NCBI GenBank assembly: GCA_900119285.1
Contig: FPIT01000007.1
Coordinates: 1 to 64,000 of the forward strand
Direction: 5' to 3'
Length of the DNA: 64,000 bases
Source of the DNA: Prevotellaceae bacterium HUN156
Lineage (GTDB): Bacteria; Bacteroidota; Bacteroidia; Bacteroidales; Bacteroidaceae
Shown: positions 42,348 through 51,146 of the stretch, one piece after another
Layout of the letters: each line of letters begins with the position of its first letter
Position numbering within the stretch: position 1 is the stretch's first letter
Notes under the pieces: generated by a model
What the model was told of the DNA's origin: nothing
The model's input: only the letters and a program-made list of their open reading frames with translations
The model's database searches: none
Translations under genes and position numbers: made by a program

Positions 42348-42355
42348 CAAATATA
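42348..42355 (-). promoter_or_regulatory. -7 promoter element of PAP2-barrel gene
   Basis: TATATTTG on the minus strand lies 25 bases before the ATG at 42322. Confidence 0.6.
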
Positions 42356-42460
42356 CTAATATTTTTTGAATAATTCACAAAGATACACAAAAATTTACCA
42401 CTTTTTATTCAGTTAAATCCTTGTCTTGAGATGCAAAGGCGAGAAAAAAAGGACGAATAA

Positions 42461-42492
42461 TTTGGTTATTTCGGATATTTTAATTATCTTCG
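42461..42492 (+). promoter_or_regulatory. Promoter of secreted beta-helix-like gene
   Basis: TTTG at 42461-42464 and TATCTTCG at 42485-42492 are 20 bases apart. The resulting leader of about 115 bases contains tandem repeats (42533-42578). Confidence 0.6.
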
Positions 42493-42532
42493 CACCATAA
42501 AGAAGAAACTGAGAGCACAGGGGGATTGTGCA

Positions 42533-42578
42533 TGTGTGCTGTCTATAAGTGTGTGCTGTCTATAAGTGTGTGCATTAT
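42533..42578 (+). repeat. Tandem 17-base repeat in 5' leader
   Basis: TGTGCTGTCTATAAGTG occurs twice in direct succession, with a degraded third start (TGTGCATTATATA). It lies between the promoter and start codon of the gene at 42614. Confidence 0.75.
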
Positions 42579-42613
42579 ATAGCCTATTTATTACTAACTA
42601 AAAACTTAAAATT

Positions 42614-43600
42614 ATGAAGAAATTACTATTTTCAATTGTGTCGCTTTGTCTAGTAATGGTGGCAAAGGCCCAGAACGAACTCGTTGTTGCAACTCTTCAA
42701 CATGAAGATGCTGTTAGTGTATTTACTGGTGTTGGTGCATTGGGCAGTGCCCACGAGGCAGCCGCTGACGGTGATATAATAACACTGTCTGCTGGTGTAT
42801 TTAATGCTACGACTATCACAAAGTCTGTAGCCATCTATGGTGCTGGATTTGAAGAGAACAGTGAGACAAATACTGCTGTGACAAAGATTAATGGCCAGCT
42901 ATACCTTGGAGCAGAAGGAGGAGAAACGCTTACTGGTGTTCATCTGGAAGGCATCTATTTCAACACCCATGTCAACAAGAATGTTGCATTGGAAAATTTC
43001 GAGATGAGAGCATGTTATGTGAATGGTAATCTGACTATTGGTGCCAATACGAATACCATCATCAAGAACTGTGTCATTACGGGAGCAATAGCAGGAGCCA
43101 GTCTGGTGGCCAACAACTGTCTGATAGAAAATTGTTGGGTAGGAAATGACATCAACTCTTTTGCTGCCAACAGTAGCGTCAACATCAACCATTGTATCGT
43201 TGGCGGCTATGTAGGACCTTATCTCTGCCAGAACAGCATATTCCCCTACTATTGGGTTGGAGCGTATTATGACCGTGCAGTCTTTGCCAACACAGAGGGA
43301 GCAACGGTTTACAACTGTATATTCAGAAGCTTCGAATACAACAATAAGGACAAGAACACCTTTATCAACTGCTATGCCGTTGACTTCAGAGATATATTTA
43401 CAGACGCGGCAAATGCAAACTACTCTGAGACTCGCACGTTTGAAATCAAGAATCCTGAGACGTGGATAGGCACTGACGAAACGGAGATTGGTATCAGACC
43501 AGGATGGAGCAAAGTGCCAGGAATACCTGTTGTCAACAGTCTGCAACTGAACGTTGAAGGCAAGACGCTAAATGTGACCTACGATGCAAAAGTGCGCTAA
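42614..43600 (+). CDS. Secreted protein with parallel beta-helix-like repeats
   Basis: The 328-residue protein has a signal peptide (MKKLLFSIVSLCLVMVAKAQ). It continues as a strand-rich chain with recurring Asn/Cys motifs such as NCVITGA, NNCLIENCWVGND and NHCIVGGYVG, typical of right-handed beta-helices. No enzyme motif is visible, and no cell-surface sorting tail is present. The end (NSLQLNVEGKTLNVTYDAKVR) looks like the beginning of a further domain. The next gene begins 17 bases later and encodes a secreted protein with a sorting tail, so the pair may form one surface complex. Confidence 0.75.
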   Translation: MKKLLFSIVSLCLVMVAKAQNELVVATLQHEDAVSVFTGVGALGSAHEAAADGDIITLSAGVFNATTITKSVAIYGAGFEENSETNTAVTKINGQLYLGAEGGETLTGVHLEGIYFNTHVNKNVALENFEMRACYVNGNLTIGANTNTIIKNCVITGAIAGASLVANNCLIENCWVGNDINSFAANSSVNINHCIVGGYVGPYLCQNSIFPYYWVGAYYDRAVFANTEGATVYNCIFRSFEYNNKDKNTFINCYAVDFRDIFTDAANANYSETRTFEIKNPETWIGTDETEIGIRPGWSKVPGIPVVNSLQLNVEGKTLNVTYDAKVR

Positions 43601-43617
43601 TAACAGAACCCATAAAA

Positions 43618-45105
43618 ATGCAAACGACCATGATTAAGATTAGAACTCTGATGCTCGCTGCTGTCAGTGTCGTCTGCACAACGATGGTGGCGCAGAAGAG
43701 CATAACTGATATTACATACTGGATAGACGGTGATGTAGACAATGTGGAGACGATGAAGTCGAATATCGACATATCATCGCTCGCTGAAGGTGTGCACTCC
43801 ATTACCGTTCGTGCCAAAGACTCGGAGAATTTGTGGAGTCCACCTTTGACGAAGTACTTTATCATTCCACATACTACTGCTGCCACAACCATCGTGGAGC
43901 GCGAATACTGGATGGACGGCAACATAGCAGCGCGCACAGCACTCGATGCATCTCCTGTAGCAATCAATCTCATGGAGTTGGCTGGTGGTATGCACTCGCT
44001 GAGCGTTCGTGTGAAGGATGACAACGGAGTGTGGAGCTCACCCTTGACGAAGTACTTTATCATTCCACATACTACTGCTGCCACAACCATCGTGGAGCGT
44101 GAATACTGGATAGACGGCAACATAGCCATGCGAACAGCACTCGGCGCATCTCCTGTAGCAATCAATCTCATGGAGCTGGCTGCTGGTATGCACTCACTGA
44201 CCGTTCGTGTGAAGGATGACAACGGAGTGTGGAGCCCGCCTTTGACGAAATACTTCATCGTGCCAGACGCAACAGGACTGGAGGGAAAGAAGATAACTCG
44301 CTACATGTACTGGATAGACGACAACACCGCCACCCCTGTCGCTGGCACAGTGACCAATGCAAACGGTGTGCTGGACATTGACCTCGGCGGACTGGAAGAC
44401 GGAGAGCACACGCTGTCATGGTGTATGGCAGACTCCAAGGGTGTATGGAGCCAGGTTAAGACGTCAACATTTACCTTCACTCGTATAGCCATCACAAGCG
44501 CAATGATAGCACTGGCTCAGAATAGCTTCGAATATGCTGCAGAAGAAATTGAGCCCGACCTTACCGTGACAGATGGCGAGAAACTGCTGGTAGAAGGCGA
44601 GGACTACGAAGTAAGCTATGCCGACAATAGAAACGCTGGCAATGCAACCCTTACCGTCACAGGCAAGGGACTCTACAAAGAGTCTGTCGATGCACAGTTC
44701 ACTATCACCAAGGCAACGCTCACCGTTACGGCTGATAATAAGCAGCGCGAAATGGGCGAAGAGAATCCTGAACTGACGCTCACATACAGCGGCTGGAAGG
44801 GAACAGACGACGAAAGCGTATTGACTACCCTACCCGTTGCTACAACGGAGGCTACGACGGAGAGTGAGGTTGGTGATTATGTCATCAGCGTGAGCGGTGG
44901 CGAAGCAACGAACTATCAATTCGTCTATGAGAACGGCATCCTAACGATTACCTACCCGACGGGTATCCAAATCGTTACAATGACACGACCTGTAGATATC
45001 TACACGCTAAGCGGTGTACTGGTAAAGCGACAAGTAACTACACTCAAGGGGCTGCCCGATGGTCTTTACATCATCAACGGTAGGAAAGTGCAAGTGAAGC
45101 ACTAA
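43618..45105 (+). CDS. Secreted repeat protein with MBG-like domain and sorting tail
   Basis: The 495-residue protein begins MQTTMIKIRTLM; ATG 43630 (MIKIRTLMLAAVSVVC) gives a cleaner signal peptide. Four related repeats of about 66 residues follow (VEREYWMDGN ... GMHSLSVRVKDDNGVWSSPLTKYFI). Three of them are spaced by exactly 198 bases and are nearly identical as DNA. Next comes an MBG-like domain (about 365-445, LTVTADNKQREMGEENPELT). The tail IYTLSGVLVKRQ...LPDGLYIINGRKV resembles Prevotella type IX secretion tails. The function is unknown; adhesion is a guess. Confidence 0.78.
   Translation: MQTTMIKIRTLMLAAVSVVCTTMVAQKSITDITYWIDGDVDNVETMKSNIDISSLAEGVHSITVRAKDSENLWSPPLTKYFIIPHTTAATTIVEREYWMDGNIAARTALDASPVAINLMELAGGMHSLSVRVKDDNGVWSSPLTKYFIIPHTTAATTIVEREYWIDGNIAMRTALGASPVAINLMELAAGMHSLTVRVKDDNGVWSPPLTKYFIVPDATGLEGKKITRYMYWIDDNTATPVAGTVTNANGVLDIDLGGLEDGEHTLSWCMADSKGVWSQVKTSTFTFTRIAITSAMIALAQNSFEYAAEEIEPDLTVTDGEKLLVEGEDYEVSYADNRNAGNATLTVTGKGLYKESVDAQFTITKATLTVTADNKQREMGEENPELTLTYSGWKGTDDESVLTTLPVATTEATTESEVGDYVISVSGGEATNYQFVYENGILTITYPTGIQIVTMTRPVDIYTLSGVLVKRQVTTLKGLPDGLYIINGRKVQVKH
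43846..44250 (+). repeat. 198-base in-frame tandem repeats
   Basis: The segment TTGACGAAGTACTTTATCAT recurs with a period of 198 bases (starting at 43846, 44044 and, diverged, 44242). Long stretches between the first two copies are identical, which indicates recent duplication. Confidence 0.9.
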
Positions 45106-45162
45106 CATACAGGAAAGAAAGATGAACAAGACAAGAGTGAGCCATTTGGGGATATTATTATA

Positions 45163-45192
45163 AAAGGAGCATCCGTTTGGGTGCTTCTTTTT
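45163..45192 (+). terminator. Terminator after repeat-protein gene
   Basis: AAAGGAGCA pairs with TGCTTCTTT around TCCGTTTGGG with a following T-run. Confidence 0.7.
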
Positions 45193-45222
45193 TGATGTAT
45201 ATCATATTATTTCAATATAGCA

Positions 45223-45263
45223 GTGCAAAAAGTTGCACAACTCATAAAAAAATTGTACCTTTG
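45223..45263 (+). promoter_or_regulatory. pflB promoter with palindrome at -33
   Basis: GTGCAA (45223-45228) and TTGCAC (45233-45238) form a 16-base palindrome whose right arm is the likely -33 TTG. TACCTTTG lies at 45256-45263. A regulator binding there could block the promoter. Confidence 0.65.
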
Positions 45264-45325
45264 CAGCCGCAAAACGGATAATAGGAAGAATTTTTATAAC
45301 AAATAGGAATAACAAGTATTAATTT

Positions 45326-47572
45326 ATGCGAAAAGAATGGCGTGGTTTTAAAGGAACCAAATGGACAGAGGAAGTAAACCTTAGAGATTTTATTCAGAAC
45401 AACTACACAGCATACGAGGGCGACGAGTCTTTCTTGGCTGCACCTACCGATGCCACCAACACTTTGTGGGGACGTCTGCAGGAGCTGCAGAAAGAAGAAC
45501 GTGCCAAGGGCGGTGTGCTCGACATGGAGACAGAAATCGTGTCAAGCATGACAGCTTATGGCCCTGCCTACATCGATGAGAGTAAGAAAGAGCTGGAAAA
45601 GGTAGTTGGTCTGCAGACCGATAAACCCCTCAAACGCGCCTTCATGCCTTTCGGTGGCATCAAGATGGCTGAGCAGGCTTGCACTAACTACGGTTACAAG
45701 CCCTCAGAGAAGCTGCATGAGATTTTCACCAAGTATTGCAAGACTCACAACGATGGCGTATTCGATGCTTACACTGAAGAGATGAAGCACGTACGTCACA
45801 ACCACATCCTCACTGGTCTGCCCGACACCTATGGTCGTGGCCGTATCGTGGGCGACTATCGTCGTGTAGCTCTGTACGGTATCGACTTCATCATTGCCGA
45901 GAAGGAGGCCGACAAGCGCAACTGCGGTGCTGGTGTGATGAGCGACGACGTTATCCGTCAGCGTGAGGAAATCTCTATGCAGATCAAGGCCCTGAAGGAG
46001 ATGAAGGCTATGGCTCAGATCTATGGCTTCGACATCTCTCAGCCTGCTAGCAATGCACGCGAGGCTGTTCAGTGGTTGTACTTCGGTTATCTGGCTGCCA
46101 TCAAGACTCAGAACGGTGCAGCTATGTCAGTAGGTCGTGTATCTACCTTCCTCGATATATACATCCAGCGCGATATGGAAGAGGGCACCCTCACCGAGAG
46201 CGAGGCTCAGGAGCTTATCGACCACTTGGTTATGAAGTTCCGCATGGTTAAGTTCGCCCGTATCCCATCATACAACGAGCTCTTCTCAGGCGACCCCGTA
46301 TGGGCAACCCTCGAAGTCGGTGGTATGGGTATGGATGGTCGCCACATGGTTACCAAGAACGACTACCGTTTCCTCCACACACTGGAGAACATGGGTCCCT
46401 CACCCGAGCCAAACCTCACCGTGCTTTACTCTCCCCGTCTGACTGACAGCTTCAAGAAGTATGCTGCCATGATTTCTGTAAAGACCAGCTCTATTCAGTA
46501 TGAGAACGACGAGGTGATGCGTCCTGTATGGGGCGATGACTACAGCATCTGCTGCTGCGTAAGTGCTACACAGACTGGTAAGGAGATGCAGTTCTTCGGA
46601 GCACGTGCCAACTTGGCTAAGTGTTTCCTCTATGCTTGTAACGGTGGTGTTGACGCTAAGACACGTGAGCAGGTTGCTCCTGGTTTCCGTCCTATCAAGG
46701 ATGAATACCTCACATGGGAGGAACTGGAGCCTCGCTTCGACCAGGCTATGGACTGGTTGGCAGGTGTATATGTAAACACCCTGAACCTCATCCACTACAT
46801 GCACGATAAGTACTTCTATGAGGCTGCTGAGATGGCCCTCATCGATACCAACGTACGTCGTACATTCGCTACTGGTATTGCAGGTTTCTCTCACGTAGTA
46901 GACTCAATCTCTGCTGTTAAGTATGCTAAGGTGAAGATGATTCGCGACGAGGAGGGATTCAACGTTGACTACGTAGCTGAGGGCGACTTCCCCCGCTATG
47001 GTAACGACGACGACCGTGCCGACGAGATAGCAGTATGGTTGCTGAAGACCTTCGTTAAGAAGATTCGCAAGCACGCTACCTATCGTAACGCCACACCTAC
47101 CTGCTCTATCCTCACCATTACCTCTAACGTGGTATATGGTAAGTACACAGGCAACCTGCCCGACGGTCGCCGTGCTGGTACTCCTCTGTCACCTGGTGCT
47201 AATCCCAGCTATGGTGCTGAGAAGAATGGTCTGCTGGCTTCGCTCAACTCTGTTGCTAAGCTGCCTTACGAGTATGCCCTCGACGGTATCTCTAACACCC
47301 AGACCATCAGCCCCAACACTTTGGGACAGAACGACGAGGAGCGTGCTAACACATTGGTTCGCGTGATGGATGGCTACTTCAGCCGTGGTGCTCACCACCT
47401 GAATGTCAACGTGTTTGGTGTTGACAAGCTGCGCGACGCTATGGAGCATCCTGAGAAGCCCGAGTACGCTAACTTCACCATTCGCGTATCTGGTTATGCT
47501 GTGAAGTTCATCGACCTGACTCGTGAGCAGCAGGAAGATGTAATTGCACGTCAATCTCACGAGAGTCTTTAA
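45326..47572 (+). CDS. pflB: Formate C-acetyltransferase (pyruvate formate-lyase)
   Basis: The 748-residue glycyl-radical enzyme splits pyruvate with CoA into acetyl-CoA and formate under anaerobic conditions. The active-site cysteine cluster is [13 protein letters not shown] (Cys409-411). The C-terminal radical site is [15 protein letters not shown] with Gly723. Length is normal (E. coli about 760). The gene is followed after 22 bases by its activase and has a strong promoter with a palindrome. Codon use is highly biased, as expected for an abundant enzyme. Confidence 0.97.
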   Translation: MRKEWRGFKGTKWTEEVNLRDFIQNNYTAYEGDESFLAAPTDATNTLWGRLQELQKEERAKGGVLDMETEIVSSMTAYGPAYIDESKKELEKVVGLQTDKPLKRAFMPFGGIKMAEQACTNYGYKPSEKLHEIFTKYCKTHNDGVFDAYTEEMKHVRHNHILTGLPDTYGRGRIVGDYRRVALYGIDFIIAEKEADKRNCGAGVMSDDVIRQREEISMQIKALKEMKAMAQIYGFDISQPASNAREAVQWLYFGYLAAIKTQNGAAMSVGRVSTFLDIYIQRDMEEGTLTESEAQELIDHLVMKFRMVKFARIPSYNELFSGDPVWATLEVGGMGMDGRHMVTKNDYRFLHTLENMGPSPEPNLTVLYSPRLTDSFKKYAAMISVKTSSIQYENDEVMRPVWGDDYSICCCVSATQTGKEMQFFGARANLAKCFLYACNGGVDAKTREQVAPGFRPIKDEYLTWEELEPRFDQAMDWLAGVYVNTLNLIHYMHDKYFYEAAEMALIDTNVRRTFATGIAGFSHVVDSISAVKYAKVKMIRDEEGFNVDYVAEGDFPRYGNDDDRADEIAVWLLKTFVKKIRKHATYRNATPTCSILTITSNVVYGKYTGNLPDGRRAGTPLSPGANPSYGAEKNGLLASLNSVAKLPYEYALDGISNTQTISPNTLGQNDEERANTLVRVMDGYFSRGAHHLNVNVFGVDKLRDAMEHPEKPEYANFTIRVSGYAVKFIDLTREQQEDVIARQSHESL

Positions 47573-47594
47573 CTAGAAAACTAGTATCGCTAGT

Positions 47595-48350
47595 ATGACT
47601 AGAATAGGCTACATACATTCTACCGAATCCTTTGGCTCAGTTGATGGGCCAGGGATTCGGTTTCTTATTTTCATGCAGGGTTGTCACATGCGCTGTCGCT
47701 ACTGCCACAACCCTGATACATGGAAGACCATAAAGTCTGGAAATTCCGGAGAATCAGGATTATCTGTAACAACAGCTACTGTTGACGAACTCCTCGACAA
47801 GGCAGAACGCTATCGCAGCTATTGGGGGCCTGATGGCGGCATCACTGTTAGCGGTGGTGAAGCCTTACTGCAGATAGACTTCCTCATCGACCTATTTGAG
47901 GAGGCGCATCGTCGTGGCATCAACACTTGTCTGGATACTGCAGCACAGCCTTTTACACGTGAAGAGCCTTTCTTCTCAAAGTTCGAAAGACTGATGAAGA
48001 GCACCGATTTGGTACTGCTCGACATCAAACACATCGACAGCGAGAAACACCGCTGGCTCACAGGCCACAGCAACGAGAACATTCTCGACTGTGCCCGATA
48101 TCTGTCTGAAATAGAAAAACCAGTATGGATTCGTCATGTACTGGTGCCCGGTATCACTGACGATGAAGAACAACTAAAGCAACTACGCCTGACGCTTGAC
48201 ACGTTGCACAATATTCAGAAAGTAGAGGTACTACCCTACCACACGTTAGGCACCTTCAAATGGGAACAACTGGGCATTGATTACACTCTCAAAGACGTCC
48301 CCACTCCCACAGCCGAGCAAATTTCACGTGCTCGCAAAATCATATCGTAA
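47595..48350 (+). CDS. pflA: Pyruvate formate-lyase activating enzyme
   Basis: The 251-residue radical-SAM protein starts TRIGYIHSTESFGSVDGPGI, the typical beginning of PflA. The 4Fe-4S motif GCHMRCRYCHNP has Cys30, Cys34 and Cys37, and VSGGEALLQ follows as the SAM-binding GGE motif. It installs the glycyl radical on PflB. The last 11 bases overlap the end of the converging MBL gene. Confidence 0.95.
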   Translation: MTRIGYIHSTESFGSVDGPGIRFLIFMQGCHMRCRYCHNPDTWKTIKSGNSGESGLSVTTATVDELLDKAERYRSYWGPDGGITVSGGEALLQIDFLIDLFEEAHRRGINTCLDTAAQPFTREEPFFSKFERLMKSTDLVLLDIKHIDSEKHRWLTGHSNENILDCARYLSEIEKPVWIRHVLVPGITDDEEQLKQLRLTLDTLHNIQKVEVLPYHTLGTFKWEQLGIDYTLKDVPTPTAEQISRARKIIS

Positions 48351-49128
48351 TCACCTGTCCGTCATAAGCCATCTGGATATCCTCAGGCAGCGAGGCATTA
48401 ACCTCTGCATGACGACCGATATGATGACTGGAATGGATAAGCCACGTCTGACGAGCATTGATGCGCTGGGCAAATAGTACGGCCTCGTCAAGCGTTTGGT
48501 GAGAATGATGGGGCTGCTGGCGTAAAGCATTGACAATAAGCGTGTCGCAGTTTTCCACATAAGCTACTTCCTCTTCCGCAATGGTCTTCATATCGGTGAT
48601 ATAAACTAAGGAAGCAAGAGGTGAAAGCTGAGCATCGAGTTGGGTGATACGATAGCCAAGAATGGGCAGATCGTGATGCATCACTTCGAGGGGCATGATG
48701 TCGAGGTCGCCAATACGAAACGGTTCATGCTTATGAATCTCATGCAACTGGATGGCTGGAACACCTGGATAACGATTCTCTGCAAAACAATATGGCAGCA
48801 TCTCCAGCATATTCTGACGAGCTATAGGGTCAGCATAGACATTGATTTCACCAAACTGACAATATGGTCGGATATCATCCATTCCGCCCATGTGGTCGTA
48901 GTGGGCATGCGTGATGAGGATACCGTCAATCTTGCGGAAAGGCTGTGGCATAATCTGCTGACGGAAGTCGGGACCACAGTCAATAAGCAGGCGTGTCTGA
49001 GCGGTCTCGATGAGTGCCGAACAGCGCAGGCGCTTATCGTGAGGGTCTGTACTAGTGCATGTATAACACTGGCAGCCAATAGTGGGCACGCCACACGATG
49101 TTCCTGTTCCTAAAAATGTCAGTTTCAT
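48340..49128 (-). CDS. MBL-fold hydrolase, PhnP-like
   Basis: The 262-residue protein begins MKLTFLGTGTSCGVPTIGCQ. It carries a Cys pair (CYTC, 21-24), THAHYDHMGG with His74, His76, Asp78 and His79, HHDLPILGYRI, and a final LIHSSHHIGRHAEV. This layout is that of PhnP/RNase Z-like phosphodiesterases, whose physiological substrates are cyclic phosphates or nucleotides; the substrate here is unknown. It overlaps the start of murB by four bases (ATGA) if murB is not counted beyond its stop, so the two are coupled. Confidence 0.83.
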   Translation of the reverse strand: MKLTFLGTGTSCGVPTIGCQCYTCTSTDPHDKRLRCSALIETAQTRLLIDCGPDFRQQIMPQPFRKIDGILITHAHYDHMGGMDDIRPYCQFGEINVYADPIARQNMLEMLPYCFAENRYPGVPAIQLHEIHKHEPFRIGDLDIMPLEVMHHDLPILGYRITQLDAQLSPLASLVYITDMKTIAEEEVAYVENCDTLIVNALRQQPHHSHQTLDEAVLFAQRINARQTWLIHSSHHIGRHAEVNASLPEDIQMAYDGQVITI

Positions 49129-50126
49129 ATGATATTGACTTCGGGATGAATTTCAATGCCAAACTTCTCGCGGACATCGTGCTGTATCTGTCGACAAAGT
49201 GCCACAATATCAGCACCTGTGGCTCCACCACGATTGACAAGCACAAGAGCCTGACGGTCATGAACACCAGCAGGACCTAAAGAGCGCCCTTTCCAGCCAC
49301 ACTGGTCAATCATCCAACCTGCAGGAATTTTCTCGTGGTCAGCATCTATATAATAATGTGGCATCTCAGGATACTCCGCCAACAACTGTTCATACTTAGA
49401 GCGCTCAACAACGGGATTCATAAAGAAGCTGCCCGCATTGCCCATAACTTTTGGGTCTGGGAGCTTAGCCTCACGAATGTCAATCACTACTTGGCGTAAC
49501 TGCTTGGCGGTAGGCTGAGTGATGCCTCTGCGCTCCAACTCGGAACGGATATTGCCATAATCAAGACGGCGCTCGCTGTCATCCGTAGTAAGCTGATAGG
49601 TAACGTGAGTGATGAGATAACGATTCTTCCACTCGTGTTTGAAGCGACTGTCACGATAGCCATACTGGCACTCCTCGCGAGAGAATACACACAGTTTACC
49701 GGTTCCAATCTCTACGGCTTCAACACTCTTTATGAGGTCTTTTACTTCGGCACCATAGGCTCCGATATTCTGCACAGCACTGGCTCCCACCTCACCGGGT
49801 ATAAGTGACAGATTCTCTGCGCCATAGAGTCCATTATCTATACACCAAGCCACCACATCATCCCATACCTCGCCACTACCGCAACGTACCAGAGTATCGC
49901 TGACGCACTCTATACCACGCAAGGCAGAATGTACCACCGTGCCTGGGAAATCGACTGTAAGCAGAAGATTGCTGCCAGAACCTATCAACAGATAGGGACT
50001 GGCTAAATGCTTGGCTATCTCCTGAGCATCCTCAACAGAGGCATATTCGAGGAAACGGCTGCACTTGGCGTCAATGCCAAAAGTATTGTGAGCCAGAAGG
50101 CTATAATCGAGAACTTCTTTATACAT
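49125..50126 (-). CDS. murB: UDP-N-acetylenolpyruvoylglucosamine reductase (MurB)
   Basis: From ATG 50126 the product has 333 residues. The frame runs on to 50180, but those codons consist of the ATTTCGAT repeat, so the inner start MYKEVLDYSLLAHNTFG is preferred. It is the NADPH- and FAD-dependent reductase that makes UDP-N-acetylmuramate for peptidoglycan. SPYLLIGSGSNLLL and LSLIPGEVGASAVQNIGAYG bind FAD, NAGSFFMNPVV carries the catalytic Ser, and GWKGRSLGPAGVHDRQALVL with the end GIEIHPEV gives a Glu. The fold is the type I MurB form. The MBL gene follows with a four-base overlap. Confidence 0.93.
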   Translation of the reverse strand: MYKEVLDYSLLAHNTFGIDAKCSRFLEYASVEDAQEIAKHLASPYLLIGSGSNLLLTVDFPGTVVHSALRGIECVSDTLVRCGSGEVWDDVVAWCIDNGLYGAENLSLIPGEVGASAVQNIGAYGAEVKDLIKSVEAVEIGTGKLCVFSREECQYGYRDSRFKHEWKNRYLITHVTYQLTTDDSERRLDYGNIRSELERRGITQPTAKQLRQVVIDIREAKLPDPKVMGNAGSFFMNPVVERSKYEQLLAEYPEMPHYYIDADHEKIPAGWMIDQCGWKGRSLGPAGVHDRQALVLVNRGGATGADIVALCRQIQHDVREKFGIEIHPEVNII

Positions 50127-50128
50127 TG

Positions 50129-50175
50129 AACATTGTTTCGAGATTTCGATATTTCGATATTTCGATATTTCGAGC
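50129..50175. repeat. ATTTCGAT short-unit array
   Basis: At least four units of TTTCGATA repeat between the DUF4348-like gene and murB. On the minus strand the array is an open frame that looks like an N-terminal extension of MurB, but is more likely non-coding. Confidence 0.7.
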
Positions 50176-50176
50176 A

Positions 50177-51013
50177 TCAAGTGGTCAACTTAACCAGTTT
50201 CCAGTTGCCCTTCTGACGATGGAAAGTCATCTCCATCTCCAAACCATTGGCAATACCACGAAGAACAAATATCTTGGAATTGTCATTGTGTTTAGGACTG
50301 CCATAGGTAATATTGTAAATCATCTTGGTAGGCAACTCTGGAGCAAAGGCTTCCCAAGTGTCGGGCGTGATGATGCCCTCCATCATATTGAAGTCGTCGT
50401 CAGGGTCGGGACCAACGAAATGTACTGTCTCACCTAGACTCTTATTCTGAAAATCCTTATCGGTGGCAAACTTGTGATAGAAGGTCAGGAACGAGGCATT
50501 AGCATCCTCTGCGATGGGGATATTATGAATAGAGGTGAGCATCCACGCACCACGCAGACGATCAAAGACATAGCGCTGTACCGACTTGGTATTGAAATAA
50601 ATCTTCTCTACTACAGCATGGTGCACACTGGTATCCTTGACAACTTCCATCTGGCGCTCGCTATCAAAGAGCAAAGTGTAATAACCTTGACGCATAAAGA
50701 AGTGCTCAGGCTTCCACTTATCACGCGATAGACGCTCCGTTTTCTTACCCGTAAGAACTGGCAGTGGGAAGTGAATGCGCTCCATCTGCAGCTTACGGTT
50801 AGCCACGAAATTGAACAGGAAGTCGTCAAACAACTCATCAGCAGCTTTGGGCATCGGAAGATTTTCAAGATCCACAGCCAAAGAGTCTGCATTCAGAGAA
50901 TCTGCGGTCAGGGAATCTGCCACAACATCAGCGTCAGATTGACCATTCTTATTACCGCTACACGATGTCATAAACACCGCTGTCACAACCAATAAAACCA
51001 GAATAAGTCTCAT
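50177..51013 (-). CDS. DUF4348-like lipoprotein
   Basis: From ATG 51013 (MRLILVLLVVTAVFMTSCSG) the product has 278 residues. A longer frame from 51025 adds four codons. The lipobox TSC places the lipidated Cys at residue 18. A Ser/Asp/Ala-rich linker (SDADVVADSLTADSLNADSL) is followed by a domain with FDDFLFNFVANRKLQMERI and FFMRQGYYTLLFD, resembling DUF4348 proteins of Bacteroides and Prevotella. The function is unknown. It has a -7 element (TAACTTTG, minus strand) at 51055-51062 and is divergent from pheS. Confidence 0.72.
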   Translation of the reverse strand: MRLILVLLVVTAVFMTSCSGNKNGQSDADVVADSLTADSLNADSLAVDLENLPMPKAADELFDDFLFNFVANRKLQMERIHFPLPVLTGKKTERLSRDKWKPEHFFMRQGYYTLLFDSERQMEVVKDTSVHHAVVEKIYFNTKSVQRYVFDRLRGAWMLTSIHNIPIAEDANASFLTFYHKFATDKDFQNKSLGETVHFVGPDPDDDFNMMEGIITPDTWEAFAPELPTKMIYNITYGSPKHNDNSKIFVLRGIANGLEMEMTFHRQKGNWKLVKLTT

Positions 51014-51105
51014 GAGTAAACCCAATTTTCTTTTCTTCTCTCAAAATTTTGCTGCAAAGTTACAAATAATCTTTAATTTTTCATCTCTAATATCTAATTT
51101 ATTTG

Positions 51106-51113
51106 TACCTTTG
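51106..51113 (+). promoter_or_regulatory. -7 promoter element of pheS operon
   Basis: TACCTTTG lies 33 bases before ATG 51147. It falls inside a frame open from 51012, which confirms the inner start of pheS. Confidence 0.75.
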
Positions 51114-51146
51114 CATCAAAATTTGAGAAATACATCAAAAAAGATT

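Noticed and set aside
43533..44258. 241-residue minus-strand frame with internal repeats
   Set aside because: The repeats are the complement of the 198-base repeats of the surface protein on the plus strand, which has a signal peptide and sorting tail.
50127..50180. N-terminal extension of MurB (MMLEISKYRNIEISKQCS)
   Set aside because: It is encoded by the ATTTCGAT repeat, and the inner Met begins the usual MurB N-terminus.
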